From Physcomitrium patens (lineage: Eukaryota > Streptophyta > Bryopsida > Funariales > Funariaceae), in the NCBI RefSeq assembly GCF_000002425.4, contig NC_037256.1:9235949-9299948 (forward strand): a DNA stretch of 64,000 bases, written 5' to 3'. Positions 1-13,091 of the stretch are shown piece after piece. How positions within the stretch are numbered: the first letter of the stretch is position 1; each line of letters starts with the position of its first letter. The translations under genes were made by a program, and so were the position numbers. A model generated the notes under the pieces. That model saw nothing but the letters and a program-made list of their open reading frames with translations. It ran no database searches and was not told the DNA's origin.

Positions 1-562
1 ATATATATATATATATATATATATTTATTTATTTATTTTAATAATTATTTGGATAATATAAATAGATAAAATTAAATTAAAATAGATTAATTTGATAATA
101 TCTTCTATAAAAGCTTCCTAAAAGCTTCATAGATGTGACTTTGACTTTAAATAGATTTATAGTTGATTGATAGGTTAAAAACTTGGCCAACAAGTTAGCC
201 ATGTATAACACATGTTGGTAGCTTGTAGTACAAGATAATTATGTGGTGCACGTATAGAAAACATACCTTGTAAGTTAAGATACAAAACATGTTAGAGATC
301 CTATAAAACATTGCCACATAGCTCCTAGTTAGATAGAATATATGAAGGTAAGAGTGAAGCCTTCTTTACTCTTATCAATGGCTTTCTAATCCTTAATCTT
401 GTTTCAAGACTTTCTAATCTTCTTATTTTTTATAAAAGGAATTTGAGTTTCAATATTATATTAATTTTGAATAAATATCTATTCTGTTTAAGTGACACAA
501 GAATATATTGATTTTTTATTTATTTAAGATTCATGTCTTTGACAGCTAGATATACTTATTTA
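1..562 (+). repeat. Family-A LTR (5' edge lost), solo or detached
   Basis: This AT-rich sequence matches the LTR at 60440-61022 along its length: the AAGCTTCCTAAAAGCTTCATAG block, the TTGGCCAACAAGTTAGCC block, the AGAGTGAAGCCTTCTTTACT block and the terminal TCTTTGACAG segment. The start is hidden by a (TA)n run at the window edge, so the TG end is not visible. Nothing downstream resembles the family leader or gag, so this is either a solo LTR or an LTR whose interior has decayed beyond recognition. Confidence 0.75.
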
Positions 563-3500
563 ATTGATTTGCATAAAAATAATAATATTATTTTAAAAAT
601 ATTTTAAATATTATTTACTTAATTTTTAATATTTTATATATCAAACATATATCCTACTCTAAGGCAAATAAAAGTTATAATTATAGATATACTATTTAAA
701 AATACTTTAGCAAGCGTGAAGAAAGTATCTTGAAAAAATACATAATTGCATGTATATCACTAAGGCATGAATTTTAGGTTTGAAAGAAAAAATATATCTA
801 AATTGAATATGTAATGCTCATATTCATCTTAAGATAAAGATTTAATCAGTATATCAATAATTATTTTGTAGGTTAAAAAATAACTTAATTAAAAAATTTA
901 AGCAAGAAATTTGTATTTTGTAAAATAATATTGAGTATCAACACATTAATGTATGAATGATACTTAATATTTTTACTTAATTTAATTTTATTTTAACTAT
1001 AGTATAAAAATACATAGTAGAATTAGATTAGAAATATCTTAATTTATCTAAGTATTTTTATAATCAAACAACTTTATTTATTTATTTTTTTTGTTAAGGT
1101 TACATATTTGGATACTATTAAAAAAAATACTTTGTTATTTTTAATTACTCTATAAAATGACTCTTTTAGCCAAAAATAAATAACAATAAAATTTTAAGTT
1201 TTAAAAAAATTTATCCATGTCTTAATAAGCATTCAAGAAACTAAAGAAAATATCTTTTGGAATTTTTGTTAGTATTTAATACCAAAGTTGAGTATATCTT
1301 TTACATATTGCATTATTTTCTTGAGTTTTAATATTTTATAGTCCAAGGTTGAAAAGATATTAAATTAAGCTGCTAATTATACACAAAATCTTATCTTTAA
1401 TTTTTATGGATAATTATCAAGCTACATATTATTTAAAAATAAAATAATTATTAATAAGATCATATTTTGTTTTAATAGAAGGTGAGTTTATATTACTTAA
1501 TTTTAGATTAGATAGCATAAGTATATGTAAAAGTTTAAAATTTAGTATACTATATTATTTAAGTTTAAAAGTTAAATATTTTTTAATATAAAATTATCTA
1601 GCATTGTTTTTAATTTTCAAGAATAATGTTTCCAAGAATGTAGAATGTTTTATTTTCATCAATTATCTCAGATTATTTTAAAATATATACTTATCAAGTC
1701 AAAAAATATTCTTATAATTAATTATAAGATAATCAACTCTATAGATTTTAATAATAGTAGTTTTTTTTTTTTTTTTTTTTTAAAGTATTTTTTAAGTATA
1801 ATAAACCAAGTTGTCTTCTAAACTTTATATCACATGGAATTTCATAAATACTTTTAGCTTTGATTAGACTTTTATTTTGTTGAAAATTTGGTACTATGAA
1901 GGCTTTTTTCCATATCAATTTAAGCAATTATTCATATCATACCATGAACAATATTGTTTGCAGATCATTTTGTTTTGGTCTACAGGCTATTGTATATATT
2001 TTTTTTGATGCCCTTTAGAAAGAAAAAAACTTTGAATTTATTAGATAAATATTCACCTCTACAATATTATCTTAATACTTTTACTTTATGATATGTTTGA
2101 TTATCTACAAGGTTTTTATAATATGTAAAGTTATTAAATACTTATTCACATTTCATTAGGTAAAAATAAATTATAAAAATCTAAATAAACCATCTATAAT
2201 AATTGTGGATAATCTAAAAAAAAAATAAGTTTTAACTTGCATTAGATTACATATGTTTAAATATATAAGCTCTAATACTTAATTAGCTTTTTTTGCAACA
2301 CTTTTAAGAATCCTTTCTTTATATTTTTTACTAGCAATTTCATGATAAATAAAAAAATTATGTAATTCTTGTTAAAATAATATAATTATTTTATATTTTT
2401 TTTGAAGTTATTTAAATCTATAATAAATAATATGACTCATCTTTAAGTCCTATATATCAGCTAATATTTATTTGTGAGATTGGAAGAATTAAAATTATGT
2501 TCTTATTAAATACAACATGCTACTTAACCTATATAAATAGAGATTGATTTAAGAATTATTTGACCAATTGTTCTTTTAGTAATTAGTATCTAGATCTAAC
2601 TTTTATTTCATAAGATTAATAATTAAATTACTATAACCTTGAATTTTTTGTGATATAAATTTTTTATGTAAATAAATAATTAAAATTTATTTTTATATCT
2701 TTTATAATTGGTAAAAGCTTTAGATTTTTAATACATATGCTAAGCTAACCTTGAATTTGATTCCTTTTTTGCTATTAAGTTAGTTACTATATAAAATCTA
2801 TTCCACTTCATAACTATATTATATTATTCTATAAAACTCTTTTTTTCTATAAGTATTCAAAAAAACTAGTCTATAATAAAATAAAATAGATTATTATAAT
2901 ATAAATAATAAAAATTATCAATAAATTTAATTTTTTAATTTTTTAATTTTAGAAATTGAATACTTTTAAATTCTTCTATAAGAGATTCTTTACTATTATT
3001 ATGAAATAAATTACACATAAGATTAATTATCTTTTTAAAATTAAATTTATATCTTTTATAAATCTTCTTTTTTATATTAAATCTATGATTGAAGATTATA
3101 AGATAATTCCATATTTTTATAATCAACTAATAAAAATTCTATAACAAGAAGGTAAATTCTTTATTAAAGCTAAAAAATCTTCTTTATTTTTTCTTTATAG
3201 CTTCTTTAATATATTATAGCCAATTTTTTATGTAAATTTTGAATAAATAAATGTGTTAAGTAATACTATCATTTCTTTTTTATCTTTAAAGTATATAGTT
3301 TTTTTAAAAAATAAATTTTAAAGAATAATTATTTTTATTAATTGTTTCCATGTCTACTTTATAGTAATATATAACTGAATTTATAAAAAAAAATTATTTT
3401 AAAATTATTATTTTATAAATAATTTATTATTATTATTTTATAAATTATAAAACAAGATTATTTTAAAATAATAATTTATGATCATAAAAAATTATAAATA

Positions 3501-3590
3501 AATTCTTTTTCCAATAATTGAGACTTCTTGTACATGTAGCATGTAAAATATAGGATCTTACAAAAAAAAATGTTCTATTAGATGCTTTTA
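563..3590. other. AT-rich sequence without recognisable gene
   Basis: Strongly AT-rich, with short open frames only and a T-run at 1761-1782. I find no gag, pol or LTR signature that I can defend, and no host-gene exon. It may be old retroelement sequence, because it is bounded by an LTR and by a Copia element, but that is inference. Confidence 0.6.
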
Positions 3591-3591
3591 A

Positions 3592-4320
3592 AATTATTTT
3601 TAATGTTAAAAGCAATGTCAAAAGTATACTTGGACTTTAACTCATAAACTTTATTTATCAGTATGGATGATGTCAATTTATTAAATTTGTATCTACTAAT
3701 GTTTAGGTCTATAGTCTTGGTATTAGGAAGTGCCACCTTTGCTCATCTTTTTTCCACTACTCTTCAAAGAATATAGTTTGACTTATGAGGTATTATAATT
3801 ATTAATTAAAAATTATATTATTTTCTATACAAGATTTTGGCAAAGATTGTGCATTATATACTTTTAATCATTATTTTTTGCTCAAAATTCAAAAATAATC
3901 TATATTTTTACATATTAAATTACATTCTATCAAATCTAAAAACATGAATAATTTCTATAACATGATTTATAGGGAGTATTTTTGATTCCTTTAGATTATG
4001 GTTTTTTTTTGTGGTAACAATTTTAGTTATCTTCTATGATCTTAGAAATGGATTTATTTTTTGATTTACATATCTTGTATAGAAAATAATATAATTTTTA
4101 ATTAATAATTATAATACCTCATAAGTCAAACTATATTCTTTGAAGAATAGTGGAAAAAAGATGAGCAAAGGTGGCACTTCCTAATACCAAGACTATAGAC
4201 CTAAACATTAGTAGATACAAATTTAATAAATTGACATCATCCATACTGATAAATAAAGAAGTTTATGAGTTTAAGTCCAAGTATACTTTTGACATTGCTT
4301 TTAACATTAAAAATTATTTT
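3592..4320. repeat. Inverted duplication of a Copia LTR (arms about 245 bp)
   Basis: The arm 3592-3834 is the near-perfect reverse complement of 4072-4320, with only a few substitutions and a short indel. The spacer is about 237 bp. The right arm contains the 3' LTR (4076-4293) of the adjacent minus-strand Copia element plus bases on its internal side (GCAATGTCAAAAG). Those internal bases are also present in the left arm, so the arm was copied from an inserted element rather than being a separate insertion. Confidence 0.85.
4076..4293 (-). repeat. Copia 3' LTR
   Basis: On the minus strand it begins TGTCAAAAGTATACTTGGAC and ends CTATACA. It is homologous along its length, though diverged, to 9157-9400. 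It directly abuts the decayed RNase H end, so the sequence between RNase H and the LTR has been shortened. Confidence 0.7.
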
Positions 4321-4329
4321 ATATTCAAT

Positions 4330-5340
4330 CTTAGCAGTGGATTATGATATGGTAGACTATAGTTTGCTTAAATAATTAAATAGCACCTCCAATTTTATAA
4401 ACAATATAGCTTATCAAACATTTGGTATCTTTATTCTTCTAATAATTTGCATTTATAAAAGTAGTGAAATCTAAAATGCTATGTTTAAGAAATAAAATTC
4501 CGTAATCTAATGTGCTTTTGAAGCAACCCAAGATGTATTTTGATATATCCATGTATAATTGTTGAGGAGCAACAATAAATCTAGAGTAACAACTAAGTGC
4601 AAATTTTCTGTCATATTGTTATAATCCAATCAATATTTTTAATTAAGATCCAATATTTGTAAAGATCACACTTAAGTGAGTTCATATTAATTGTTAGCAT
4701 CATTCTTAGATTCATAGGAACATTTGAAGGTTTACAATCACTTGTGCTAAATCTCTTTGTTGTTTGAATAATATATCTTTTTTGATGTATTAAAGACCAT
4801 CTTCTATTATAAATATTTTTTTCCAAATAAAGCTTTATTTTTCCTAAATCTAACATCTCAAATTCAATGATGAATTTAAACGTAATCTTGTGGATTGTAA
4901 AAATATTACTACTAATAAGTAGAATATCATTAACATAAAGTTGAAACTCAATAAATTTTTCATCACTTTTTGAGATATATATATATATATGTTGTAATCC
5001 GATGTACTTTTTATTAATTTTAAAATATCTAATATCCCATTTGTTTTTTTGTATCAAAATTGTGAAGTTTATTTCAGTCTATACAAATATTTATAGAGAA
5101 GATACACCATGCTACAATTCTTGGAAGATGAAAAACTAAGTGGAATCATCACATAATTTTTTTTATTTAGATTTTTGTTCAAAAAACTTCTTATTACATC
5201 AAAATAATAAATTTTCTAATTCTTTAAAGTTGCAAGTGCAAAAACTATCTTGATAGTCTTTTATTATATAATTAGTATATAAGTAGCAAAATAATCAATA
5301 CCTTCATCGTGTATGTTTCTTCAAAAAATCAACAATGCAT
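4330..5340 (-). pseudogene. Copia RT and RNase H remnant
   Basis: The best open stretch (4611-5057) reads YVNDILLISSN, corresponding to the Copia RT catalytic block YVDDILL, followed by FEMLDLGKIKLYL and SDCKPSNVPM, both standard RT-RNase H linker motifs. The first catalytic Asp position reads Asn. Further RT N-terminal sequence (GIDY...FALATL...FDVIRSFLN) is visible with stops up to about 5340. Downstream, a decayed RNase H with FKSTLDYGILFL ends at about 4330. The family copies element RNA into cDNA; this copy cannot. Confidence 0.8.
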
Positions 5341-5344
5341 TATT

Positions 5345-7162
5345 CATTTATTTTTAACTATTACTATCATATTTAGTTTTTAAAATCTCTTTAGCAGAGA
5401 TCAAAGTTCAACTTAAAGATAATAGTACAAATTTTCAATTTTATGATGTAATAAAAAGCTACATGAGACTCAATCCATCTTCAATTCCAAATAAGACTAT
5501 TGTCTAAGAAGGACCACATTTTGATGTGAATTAATAAGAACTAAGATTATCCTCTTGGAATGAGAAAGTTGGAGCAAAGAGATTAATTTTAATTACTAGT
5601 AGAAGGGATCTTAAAGAAGGAATAAAGATGAAGCATTGTTGGCTTGTAGTGTAGTTAGGCATTAATTAGCAAGTTGAAACGGTACACAATCTAAGATTTT
5701 AGACTAACCAAATCATGTAGAACATCATTCTTCTTCCTATTAAGTTCAAAGAAACTATAAATAGATAAATTATGAGCTTTTATAAATAGTAAAATGTGAT
5801 AATATGGTACTTATAGCAATTGCATCACTTCAAAAACTTTATGCACATTGTAATACCAAAGTATTGGTATTAATGGCTATAATGGTTGTATTATTGTGCC
5901 AAATATGTACATATTTTAAACCATGAATACATTTGTTAATACATTCCTTATGTTCAATGCAAATAGAAGAGATAGAAGAAAGAGAAAACAAGACTTGATA
6001 GAGGAGGCAATTAAAGGAATTGAGTAGATAGAAAGAACAAAGAAAGTAAAATAAATAAATAAATAAATAAATAAGAAAAAAATAAGAAAAAAGAGATAGA
6101 TAAAAAAAACTAGTATGGAAGAAAGAAGATGATTATTGTGAGAAGAATTAGCTCATTAAATGTGTTTGAAACAATGACTATGAGATAGAAAGAAAATTAA
6201 AGCATACAATACTTTGCAAAAAGAAAACATAGGCAAGAGCTTTTGTATAGATAAGATATTCTAATCTCAACTTTAGAGTGGCTTCTTTAATTCTGCAATC
6301 CGAGTAAAAAAAAAAAAAAAAAAAATCTTGACTTGAAATTATTAAGAAGGATTAATATACATGCTAGATAAAAGCTTAGGATCTACAATATCCTTGGGTA
6401 GTTTGATACAATGTTTCAATAGTTATATAAAGCTTAAATATTAATTTTGGAAGTATTAATCCTTATTTGAATATAAATGATGTATAATATTGATTTTTAT
6501 TTTTTTTATTAACTATCCATGTCTTTGGCACTAATGAATCACTAATAAGTGGAGACACCTAAATTTGAAATTTCCACCAGATTATAAACTAGCAGCAAAG
6601 AAAAGAGCTTAGTGAAGTATAATTAATGCCACTCTTAAAAGATAGTAAGAAATTTCTTGAAAAAAAAATTCATCCAAGTCATCAACTCTATCTTTTTTAA
6701 GTGATAGTTTGCATCTTTAGAAGAAAATTATTTTCTTGTTCTTTAACTAGTATTTAATTAGGATCTTAAATACTTATTTTATATGTGCTTGATTTTGTAT
6801 CAATTGTATTGGACTAATTGATATAGTAGTCTTTGAGCATGGAATTAGAGGCTTGAATGTTTTTTTGGATATTGGATTTTAAGAACTAGGGGTGGTTTAA
6901 GTTCTAATAGGAATAATTTATAAATAAATGAGAGTATTAATTTAGAAATATTTTTTCATGTACTTCTAAAGAGATATTTGATTAAAGTACTTGGTCTATA
7001 GATGATCAATCAATAATCTTAGGATAACTCTATTGCAACATTTTTGGACTTATTTTCAATTATTTTTCTTACTTTACTTACTTTTGGTTCTATACTAACA
7101 TCTTTTGTCCTATTAATGAAGATAGGAGCTAATTAAATATGGACTTAAAATGAAACAAAGGT
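5345..7162. other. Linker region inside the Copia element, unassigned
   Basis: Lies between the integrase C-terminus and the start of RT, where Copia elements carry a poorly conserved linker. It is longer than expected, and includes a short (AAAT)n run near 6045-6075 and an A-run at 6307-6325, so it may contain a further insertion. No conserved protein motif was recognised. Confidence 0.5.
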
Positions 7163-7700
7163 TTATTCATAAAATAAAAAATTTGAGCTTTTAAAAGTAA
7201 TTACAAAAGTCTTTGAAATTAAAAAATATTTTAGTCTAAAAATAGATTTATTAAAATTAATGTCACAATTTATAATATTTTTTTTCAAAATAGGTAGATA
7301 GATCTTATATACCTTAGATAATTCATCATATCCTACAAACATGCCTTTTAAAATCTTGTTTACAAATTCTTTTTTGTTTTGTTTGAAGAACATGAAGATA
7401 TAATACACATTCTTAGGTTCTTAAGTGATCAACTTTTAAAATTGTTTAATTGTATGATTCTTTTGATATCTCCTATATTTGCAAAATTAGAGCTTCTATC
7501 AACTAGATAATTTACAATGTTTGAAGCCTTATACTACAAAAACCTTGAGGCTACATTGTCATACATCAAGTAGCATGTTTTTTTAACTCCAAATGCAATG
7601 TTCAACTCTATTTTATTGAGGAGTCTTAGCTTGCAACAATTTTTTTATAATATCAAGTGGATTGAAATGTCTTAAAAATACTTTAGAGATAAATTTATTA
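7163..7700 (-). pseudogene. Copia integrase remnant
   Basis: At 7163-7408 the minus strand reads FVNKILKGMFVGYDELSKVY, the conserved Copia integrase C-terminal motif (KG-FVGY--SK-YR-Y). Upstream, around 7480-7650, a decayed core matches the TPQQNGVAE...R-MLLD part, including the region of the last catalytic Glu, with several stops. No complete catalytic triad can be read. Confidence 0.75.
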
Positions 7701-8749
7701 CCTCAAATTATACAAAATATAATACTTTATTCCATATTTTATTTCCAACTAACTTTTAAAAAAGTTAAAATTTTAAAAATATTTTATATTTAATCTTCAA
7801 AAAGTAGATCCATGATTTTTGAGAATAATTATCTATTAATATTAGCATATATTTTAATCTCAATAATAATTTGACAAAAATTAGTTTAATAAAATTAAAA
7901 TAATCAATTCTATCATCTTTTTTAGTCCAATGTAAATAGCATTTAGAAAAAAATTCTCTAGCTTCTCAATTCAACTACAAAATTTTATAAAATTTATCAT
8001 AAAAAGCTAATTGAAGTGTATTGTAGACTATTTTTTTGTGTAAAAGATAAGAAATTATTTTATAGTAGAAGTATTCAAATCTCATGTACCATAACTATCC
8101 TTGATTTTACTACTATTATATTTGTTTCACTTTTTAATATAATTTTGTAGAGTCTATTGGTTTTTTTTCTTATTTCTACAATTAATATGTATTATTTTTG
8201 TAGGTTGTTTCACACCAAGCATTATGAATTTTTAAATAAAAATATATTTCTTCCATTAATTAAGACACCTATAAATATAAGGCTTTTGATAGTACTTAAA
8301 AGATAGAATATAATTATAATTTTTATTCTTCTATATTTAGTAAAAATAAAAATACTTCTTTTAGCTTTAATTAATTGAGTTTTTTTTCTAAAAATCCAAA
8401 CTTTTTGATCTAGTTACAAACTAAATCTAATTTATTATTGTTATTAGTAATATACTTAAAAGTACTTAAGTCTAAAAATCATTTATTTTAATTTAATGAC
8501 TTTGTGATCTTAGCAAGAGAGATATCTAAATCTTCATGTTTAATATAATTTTCTTCTTTTATTATATTCATATCTTTCTTATGTTTTTCACTAAAAAAAT
8601 ACTTGTTATTTAACAATTTTTGGTAATATAGCATATCTTATTACAACAATAATATGAAGACCTATGGTAATAATATTTTTATGATTTTTTATTATTTCTA
8701 TTAAAATTTAAACTTAAATTCTTATTGGCTTTTTGTTTTTGAAATTAAA

Positions 8750-9060
8750 TGATTAATATTTCCAAGTCTTTTATCTAAGTTGTATGCTTTTCAACTCTAT
8801 TTAATGCAAAGTAGCAACCAACTTAACATTTGGCTAGTTAAAAGAGTAAAGCTATTCTATATTGAAGATAGTAGAAATTATGGAGTCATAGCTATGGGGT
8901 AGTCTTTTGAATACAAACTAAATAAGAGTTTTGTTTAAAGGATCTTGTCCCATTCAAGACATTTGATCTCTCAAATCTTTTATGGAATTGAGGTATTCCT
9001 TGACTTTCTTTGTTTTCTTCATTCTTGTCAAGTGTAAATCTCTTAAGTTCATCAAAAATT
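8750..9060 (-). pseudogene. Copia gag remnant
   Basis: Minus-strand translation with stops contains IKDLRDQMS, MGQDPLNKTLI and FVFKRLPHSYDSII, corresponding to the UBN2/gag_pre-type motif of plant Copia gag (L-SLP-S). It lies between the 5' LTR and integrase, as expected. Confidence 0.65.
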
Positions 9061-9156
9061 ATCAAATATCACCTAATTAAAATTTAATTAAAAATTTTGA
9101 CTATTATCAAAATTAATTATTAATTAATTAAAATTTAATTGATAACTATGAATTTG

Positions 9157-9400
9157 AATACCATATAGTTTTTAGTTGGTAATTATAACATATCATAGGT
9201 TGAACTATATAATCTAAAAAGTAGCAACAAAAAGCTAAGCAGAAGTAGCATCTCCTAGTAGCAAGACTAAAGAACTAAACATCAATATACAAAGACTTAA
9301 TGGATGACCTAAACATCATTATATAAAGACTTAATGAATGAAAAACTTACTTACTAATAAATAGAAAGTTTATTAGTCAAAGTTAAGGTATACTTTGACA
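9157..9400 (-). repeat. Copia 5' LTR
   Basis: Homologous, with substantial divergence, to 4076-4293. On the minus strand it starts TGTCAAAGTATACC and is followed by TGGTATTCAAATTC at about 9145-9157, a degenerate primer-binding site. The divergence between the two LTRs implies an old insertion. Confidence 0.65.
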
Positions 9401-9599
9401 TAGGAGAGAAAGATTAAATACCAATAAATAAGAAGCATTTTCCAATTAAAAAGACAAACATGTAATGAATCATTGCGAAGCTTGTTGGAGATTATCTTTA
9501 TGAAGATTTGATTTTAAGATCATATATAAACTTGAAAAAAAATAAGATTTCTTACATGCACTTTTTAGATTTTTTTATCTTATATCAAAAAAAAAAAAT

Positions 9600-10078
9600 T
9601 GTAATTTTTTATCAATAAAGAATGGTTATCTTGAAGCTTGAGCAATTTTATTTTTGAGCAATAAAATCAACATTAATTGTTGATTCAATGTTTTTTAAGC
9701 AAATTCAATCAAGTATGTCTCCTAATTTATTTATTCATGATATTAAGAATACTTCTTTTAAGTCTCATGATACTTTCAAGTTCGAGTTCAAAAATAACCT
9801 ATTCTATTTCAAAGGTTGCTTATATGTTCCAAAAAGAGAATCACGTTTATGAGTTCTTAATACTTATCATGAATTTCTAGCAGCATGTTATTTTAAATAT
9901 AATAAGACTTTAGAGCTAATATTCAGAGATTTTTAGTGGCTACAAATGTAGAAGGTTATAAAAGACTTTGTATTGTCATATGATATTTGTTCAAGATCAA
10001 AAATTTCTCATCATCAACCTTATGGACTTCTCCAACCATTACATGTATCAAAACAATCATGGTCTTTTATTTCTATTG
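9600..10078 (+). pseudogene. Family-A integrase, N-terminal part
   Basis: Aligns with 55600-56060 and with the integrase of element E: an AGHF-like zinc-binding region, the DFW-WPQ-WK-VKDFV region and SYDICSRSK...HHQPYGLLQPL. Stops and frameshifts are scattered. Interrupted at 10078 by element B. Confidence 0.75.
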
Positions 10079-10591
10079 TGTAACATGATACAGATAAGAT
10101 AATTATATAGATAGTTAGAACCATGGAAGTTTCTAGAATTGGAATTAGGTTAATGGATCAGGTAGGATCCATTATAGAATATTCTAGAAAGAGTTTAGGG
10201 TGATTATTTAAGTAAAGCCTACCATACAATCTTCTAAAAAAAATTTTAAGGTAGTTATCTAGATGGATCTACCACCTAAGAACATTCTAGAAAGTCAAAG
10301 GTAGTAAGAAAATGCATAAATAGAATTAGCCAAGGCTTTTTGGGGCATTTGATCAAGTATGGCTTAGGACCCTTTTTTTTAGTAAAAATTGGTTTACATC
10401 CTTCTATTCAGATCTATTTTTTTTTTTTATTTTGTTCTATTTTTTTTTGCTCAATTTTGTCTTTTATATCTTATTTTGTTTAGTTCCATTTAGTTTTGTT
10501 CTAGTTTGTTTTGTCCTATTTTGAAATGAGGCTTTATGTTACTGTGGATTAGAAGGATCTTGGATTTTTGAGATAGTCTAGTCTTGTTTCA
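10079..10591 (+). repeat. Chromovirus B 5' LTR
   Basis: Starts TGTAACATGATACAG and ends GTCTTGTTTCA, immediately before the primer site. Matches 16199-16710 throughout, including the distinctive ATGGATTAGAAGGATCTTGG segment. Its U3 part carries three perfect three-unit heat-shock elements. Confidence 0.85.
10126..10292 (+). promoter_or_regulatory. Three perfect heat-shock elements in B U3
   Basis: GAAgtTTCtaGAA at 10126-10138, GAAtaTTCtaGAA at 10177-10189 and GAAcaTTCtaGAA at 10280-10292 each fit nGAAnnTTCnnGAAn exactly, the minimal trimer site for heat-shock factors. They lie upstream of the expected transcription start. The 3' LTR copies are partly decayed (for example GAAcaTTTtaGAA). Function is inferred from the motif only. 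Confidence 0.6.
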
Positions 10592-10776
10592 TTAGTATCA
10601 AAGCAAGTATTAGATTGTTTACTTTTGGTAGCATATCAATAGTAATTATCTACTCCAAGGTCAGTTATTGTCATTACATTGAGTATTATTTTGAGGCTAA
10701 TACGAGCTACTCTTAAAAAACCAATTAGGAGATGAGAAGGCATTACAATAGCGGAATCTAGTAGAGAAATTATAGT

Positions 10777-11640
10777 ATGGAAGATATGGCAAAGCAATCC
10801 CAAATGGAGGCTCAAATACAACACTTTTTAGATAAAATAGCTACTTTACAAGGACAAATAGAAGCCTCGAGGAAAAGAGAGTAAACATCTGCTAGGTTGA
10901 AATTGAATAAGCCTAGTACATACTCTAGGACTTCAAGACAAGAAGATGTATGTCAATGGCTTTTCAACATGCGACAATACCTCCAATTATTTAGGAAAAA
11001 TATCACTAAAGAAATTATATATGTAGCCAGCTATTTGAGAGATGCAGCAACTATTTGGTGGCAACATCAAGTTCAAAGCTATGGAGCTTAAGGTGGATTT
11101 TATAATTAGAAGGAATTTGAGACCGAGTTTAAGAATCAATTTTTATCTATTAATGTAGAGAAGATATCACACAATCAATTGACAAATCTTACACAAGCTA
11201 GGTTGATGCAAGATTATGTCTCTCGATTTAAGTTCCTATATCTCCAAATTGACAATATTTTGAAGGCAAAGATCATTAATTGATTCCTATAAGATTTGAA
11301 ACTTAGGGTCCAATGAAAAGTGGAGCTAAGAGATCTACAAACATTTGAAGAGGCAATTCAGATTGCAGAGAGGATCAATGCTATAGATTTCAAAAATCAT
11401 AGAATATAACCTATAATATGAAGTCTTATACTACTATTTAATACTATGATACAACAACCAACATCAATGGAGATTGATGCCTTACAATGATCATTGATAC
11501 TACAAAAATGACAAATATTGGTGTAAAAGGCATTGTATTTTTATTGTCAGGGACCAAGCCATCAAATTGGAGGTTGTCCAAAACGTCAAAATTCAAGCAT
11601 AACAAGATAAGATAAGTTCACAATCTCAAAACTCACCGAG
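10777..11640 (+). pseudogene. Chromovirus B gag
   Basis: From an ATG at 10777 the reading frame, interrupted by stops, contains a capsid-like region (DVCQWLFNMRQYLQLF, YLRDAATIWWQHQ, FKNQFLSIN, DYVSRFKFLYLQ) typical of Ty3/gypsy gag. A CCHC knuckle follows at about 11530-11580 (YFYCQGPSHQIGGCPKR), in which the first Cys codon has become Tyr. The longest open piece is 10897-11091. Confidence 0.75.
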
Positions 11641-11806
11641 TTGATAATGAGTTAGAACAAGAAAACGAAGCTCCTCAATGAAGGCGCCAAGGGCCAGTAT
11701 TGAAGATAGTTACTATCTCTTAAAGATAAAAGGCATGGCCTCACACAATTATAAAAAGAGTCAATTGGTGCATTCAAAAGGACTACTAAGATGATAACCA
11801 TATCGA

Positions 11807-12133
11807 GTGCTTATAGGTTGTGGCTCTATAGAAAATTACATCTCAATTGAAATTATCAACCGACTTGGAATTAAAATTAAAGTAATCAAAAGAAAAAGTA
11901 TATACCTTTTAGATGTCCAAGAGAATGTATTGAGTAAGATATATGAAGAAGAAACCTTAAAATTGATAGATGCCAATGTCTTAAGAGAGAGATTTAAGGT
12001 GACAAAGCTAAGGTATGATGTTATCCTTAGTATGCCATGGCTAGAGATGAAAAATAAGCAAGTTGATTGGGTAGTAAGGACAATCTCTTTTAAAGATAGC
12101 AAACGCAAGGTGACTCTTTACACCTCCACATGA
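11807..12133 (+). pseudogene. Chromovirus B protease
   Basis: A 108-codon open stretch resembles the retropepsin segment of Ty3/gypsy pol: VLIGCGSIENYIS replaces the usual ALIDSGAT-NFIS, so the catalytic Asp is gone. A GMPWLE-like motif (SMPWLEMKNKQVDW) follows. It would cleave the polyprotein in an intact element. Confidence 0.7.
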
Positions 12134-12329
12134 AGTAAAGAGGAAAGACAATCTACAACCAAAGACTTACTTGTAGAAATGATCTTTATGAAGAAGCAAA
12201 TACAACATGAGTAATTAGTATAATTAGTGGTTCCAAATTTTATGTCAGTGGTGGAAAATATAGCTGAATGAGCATAACAACTCATATGGAAATATTAAGA
12301 TGTCTTTCCAATAGATCTACTTAGTGGCG

Positions 12330-13091
12330 TACCTTGTGATCAAGGTGCCTCCTTTCAAATAGAAGTATTGCTTGGAGCCAAACTAGCAAGTTGACTAATT
12401 TATTGCCTAGCACTATAGACATTTTGAATGGTTGATTTTATCCTTTGGCATCACCAATACTCCAGCCTCTTTCATAGGTCAAATAAACAAATTTTTTCAA
12501 GACCTTTTAGACTAGTATGTAATTGTCTTCATTGATGATATCATTGTATATAGTAACACTCCTAAAGAACATGAGCAATACCTATGAAAAGTATTGTATT
12601 GGCTACAAGATAGTCGCTTCTATTGTAAGCAATCAAAATGCGAATTTTGGATGTTAGAAGTCATTTTTTTGAGGTATGTGGTGTACCTCAAAGGCATACA
12701 TATAGAACAAGATAAGGTAAAAGTAGCAAAAGATTGGCCAACCTCTAAAGATGCTTTTGAAGTTTGCTCATTTTTAGGCCTTGCTAGATACTATTACCAT
12801 TATGTTCGATGATTTGCTCACATTTTTGTCTCATTGACAAACTTATTGGAAAAGAGTGCCTCATTGGAATGGAAACAGGAGTAGCAAAATGCCTTTAATA
12901 AGTTGAAAGAAGCATTCATTATTATTTTAATATTGTAACCGTGTGATCCTCATCTTCCTTCTATGCTTGACATTAATGCTTCCGACTTTACTATTGGAAT
13001 AGTTATTTAATAAGACTTTAATAGGGACCTTCAACATGTGGCATATAAATCATGCAAGCCCACAAGGACAAAGCACAATTACTTTGCACAT
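12330..13091 (+). pseudogene. Chromovirus B reverse transcriptase and RNase H start
   Basis: Readable motifs are HYRHFEWLILSFGITNTP (GH-E---MPFGL-NAP), YVIVFIDDIIVYS (the catalytic -DD box, here FIDD), CEFW...FLRYVVYLKGI and a thumb ending in CSFLGLARYYYHYVR. The N-terminal RT block (KKDGS-R-CVDYR) is absent, consistent with an internal deletion near 12360-12410. RNase H begins with DINASDFTIGIVI and is cut at HNYFAHC by C1. Confidence 0.8.

Larger units (their letters stand above)
4076..9400 (-). mobile_element. Degenerate Ty1/copia retrotransposon
   Basis: Read on the minus strand, the order is 5' LTR, gag, integrase, reverse transcriptase, RNase H, 3' LTR. Integrase before RT is the diagnostic Copia order. 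The LTRs are short (roughly 220-245 bp) and start TGTCAAA. The 5' LTR is followed on the minus strand by TGGTATTCAAA, a decayed match to the tRNA-iMet primer site. Stops and frameshifts are frequent throughout, so it is long dead. Confidence 0.8.
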
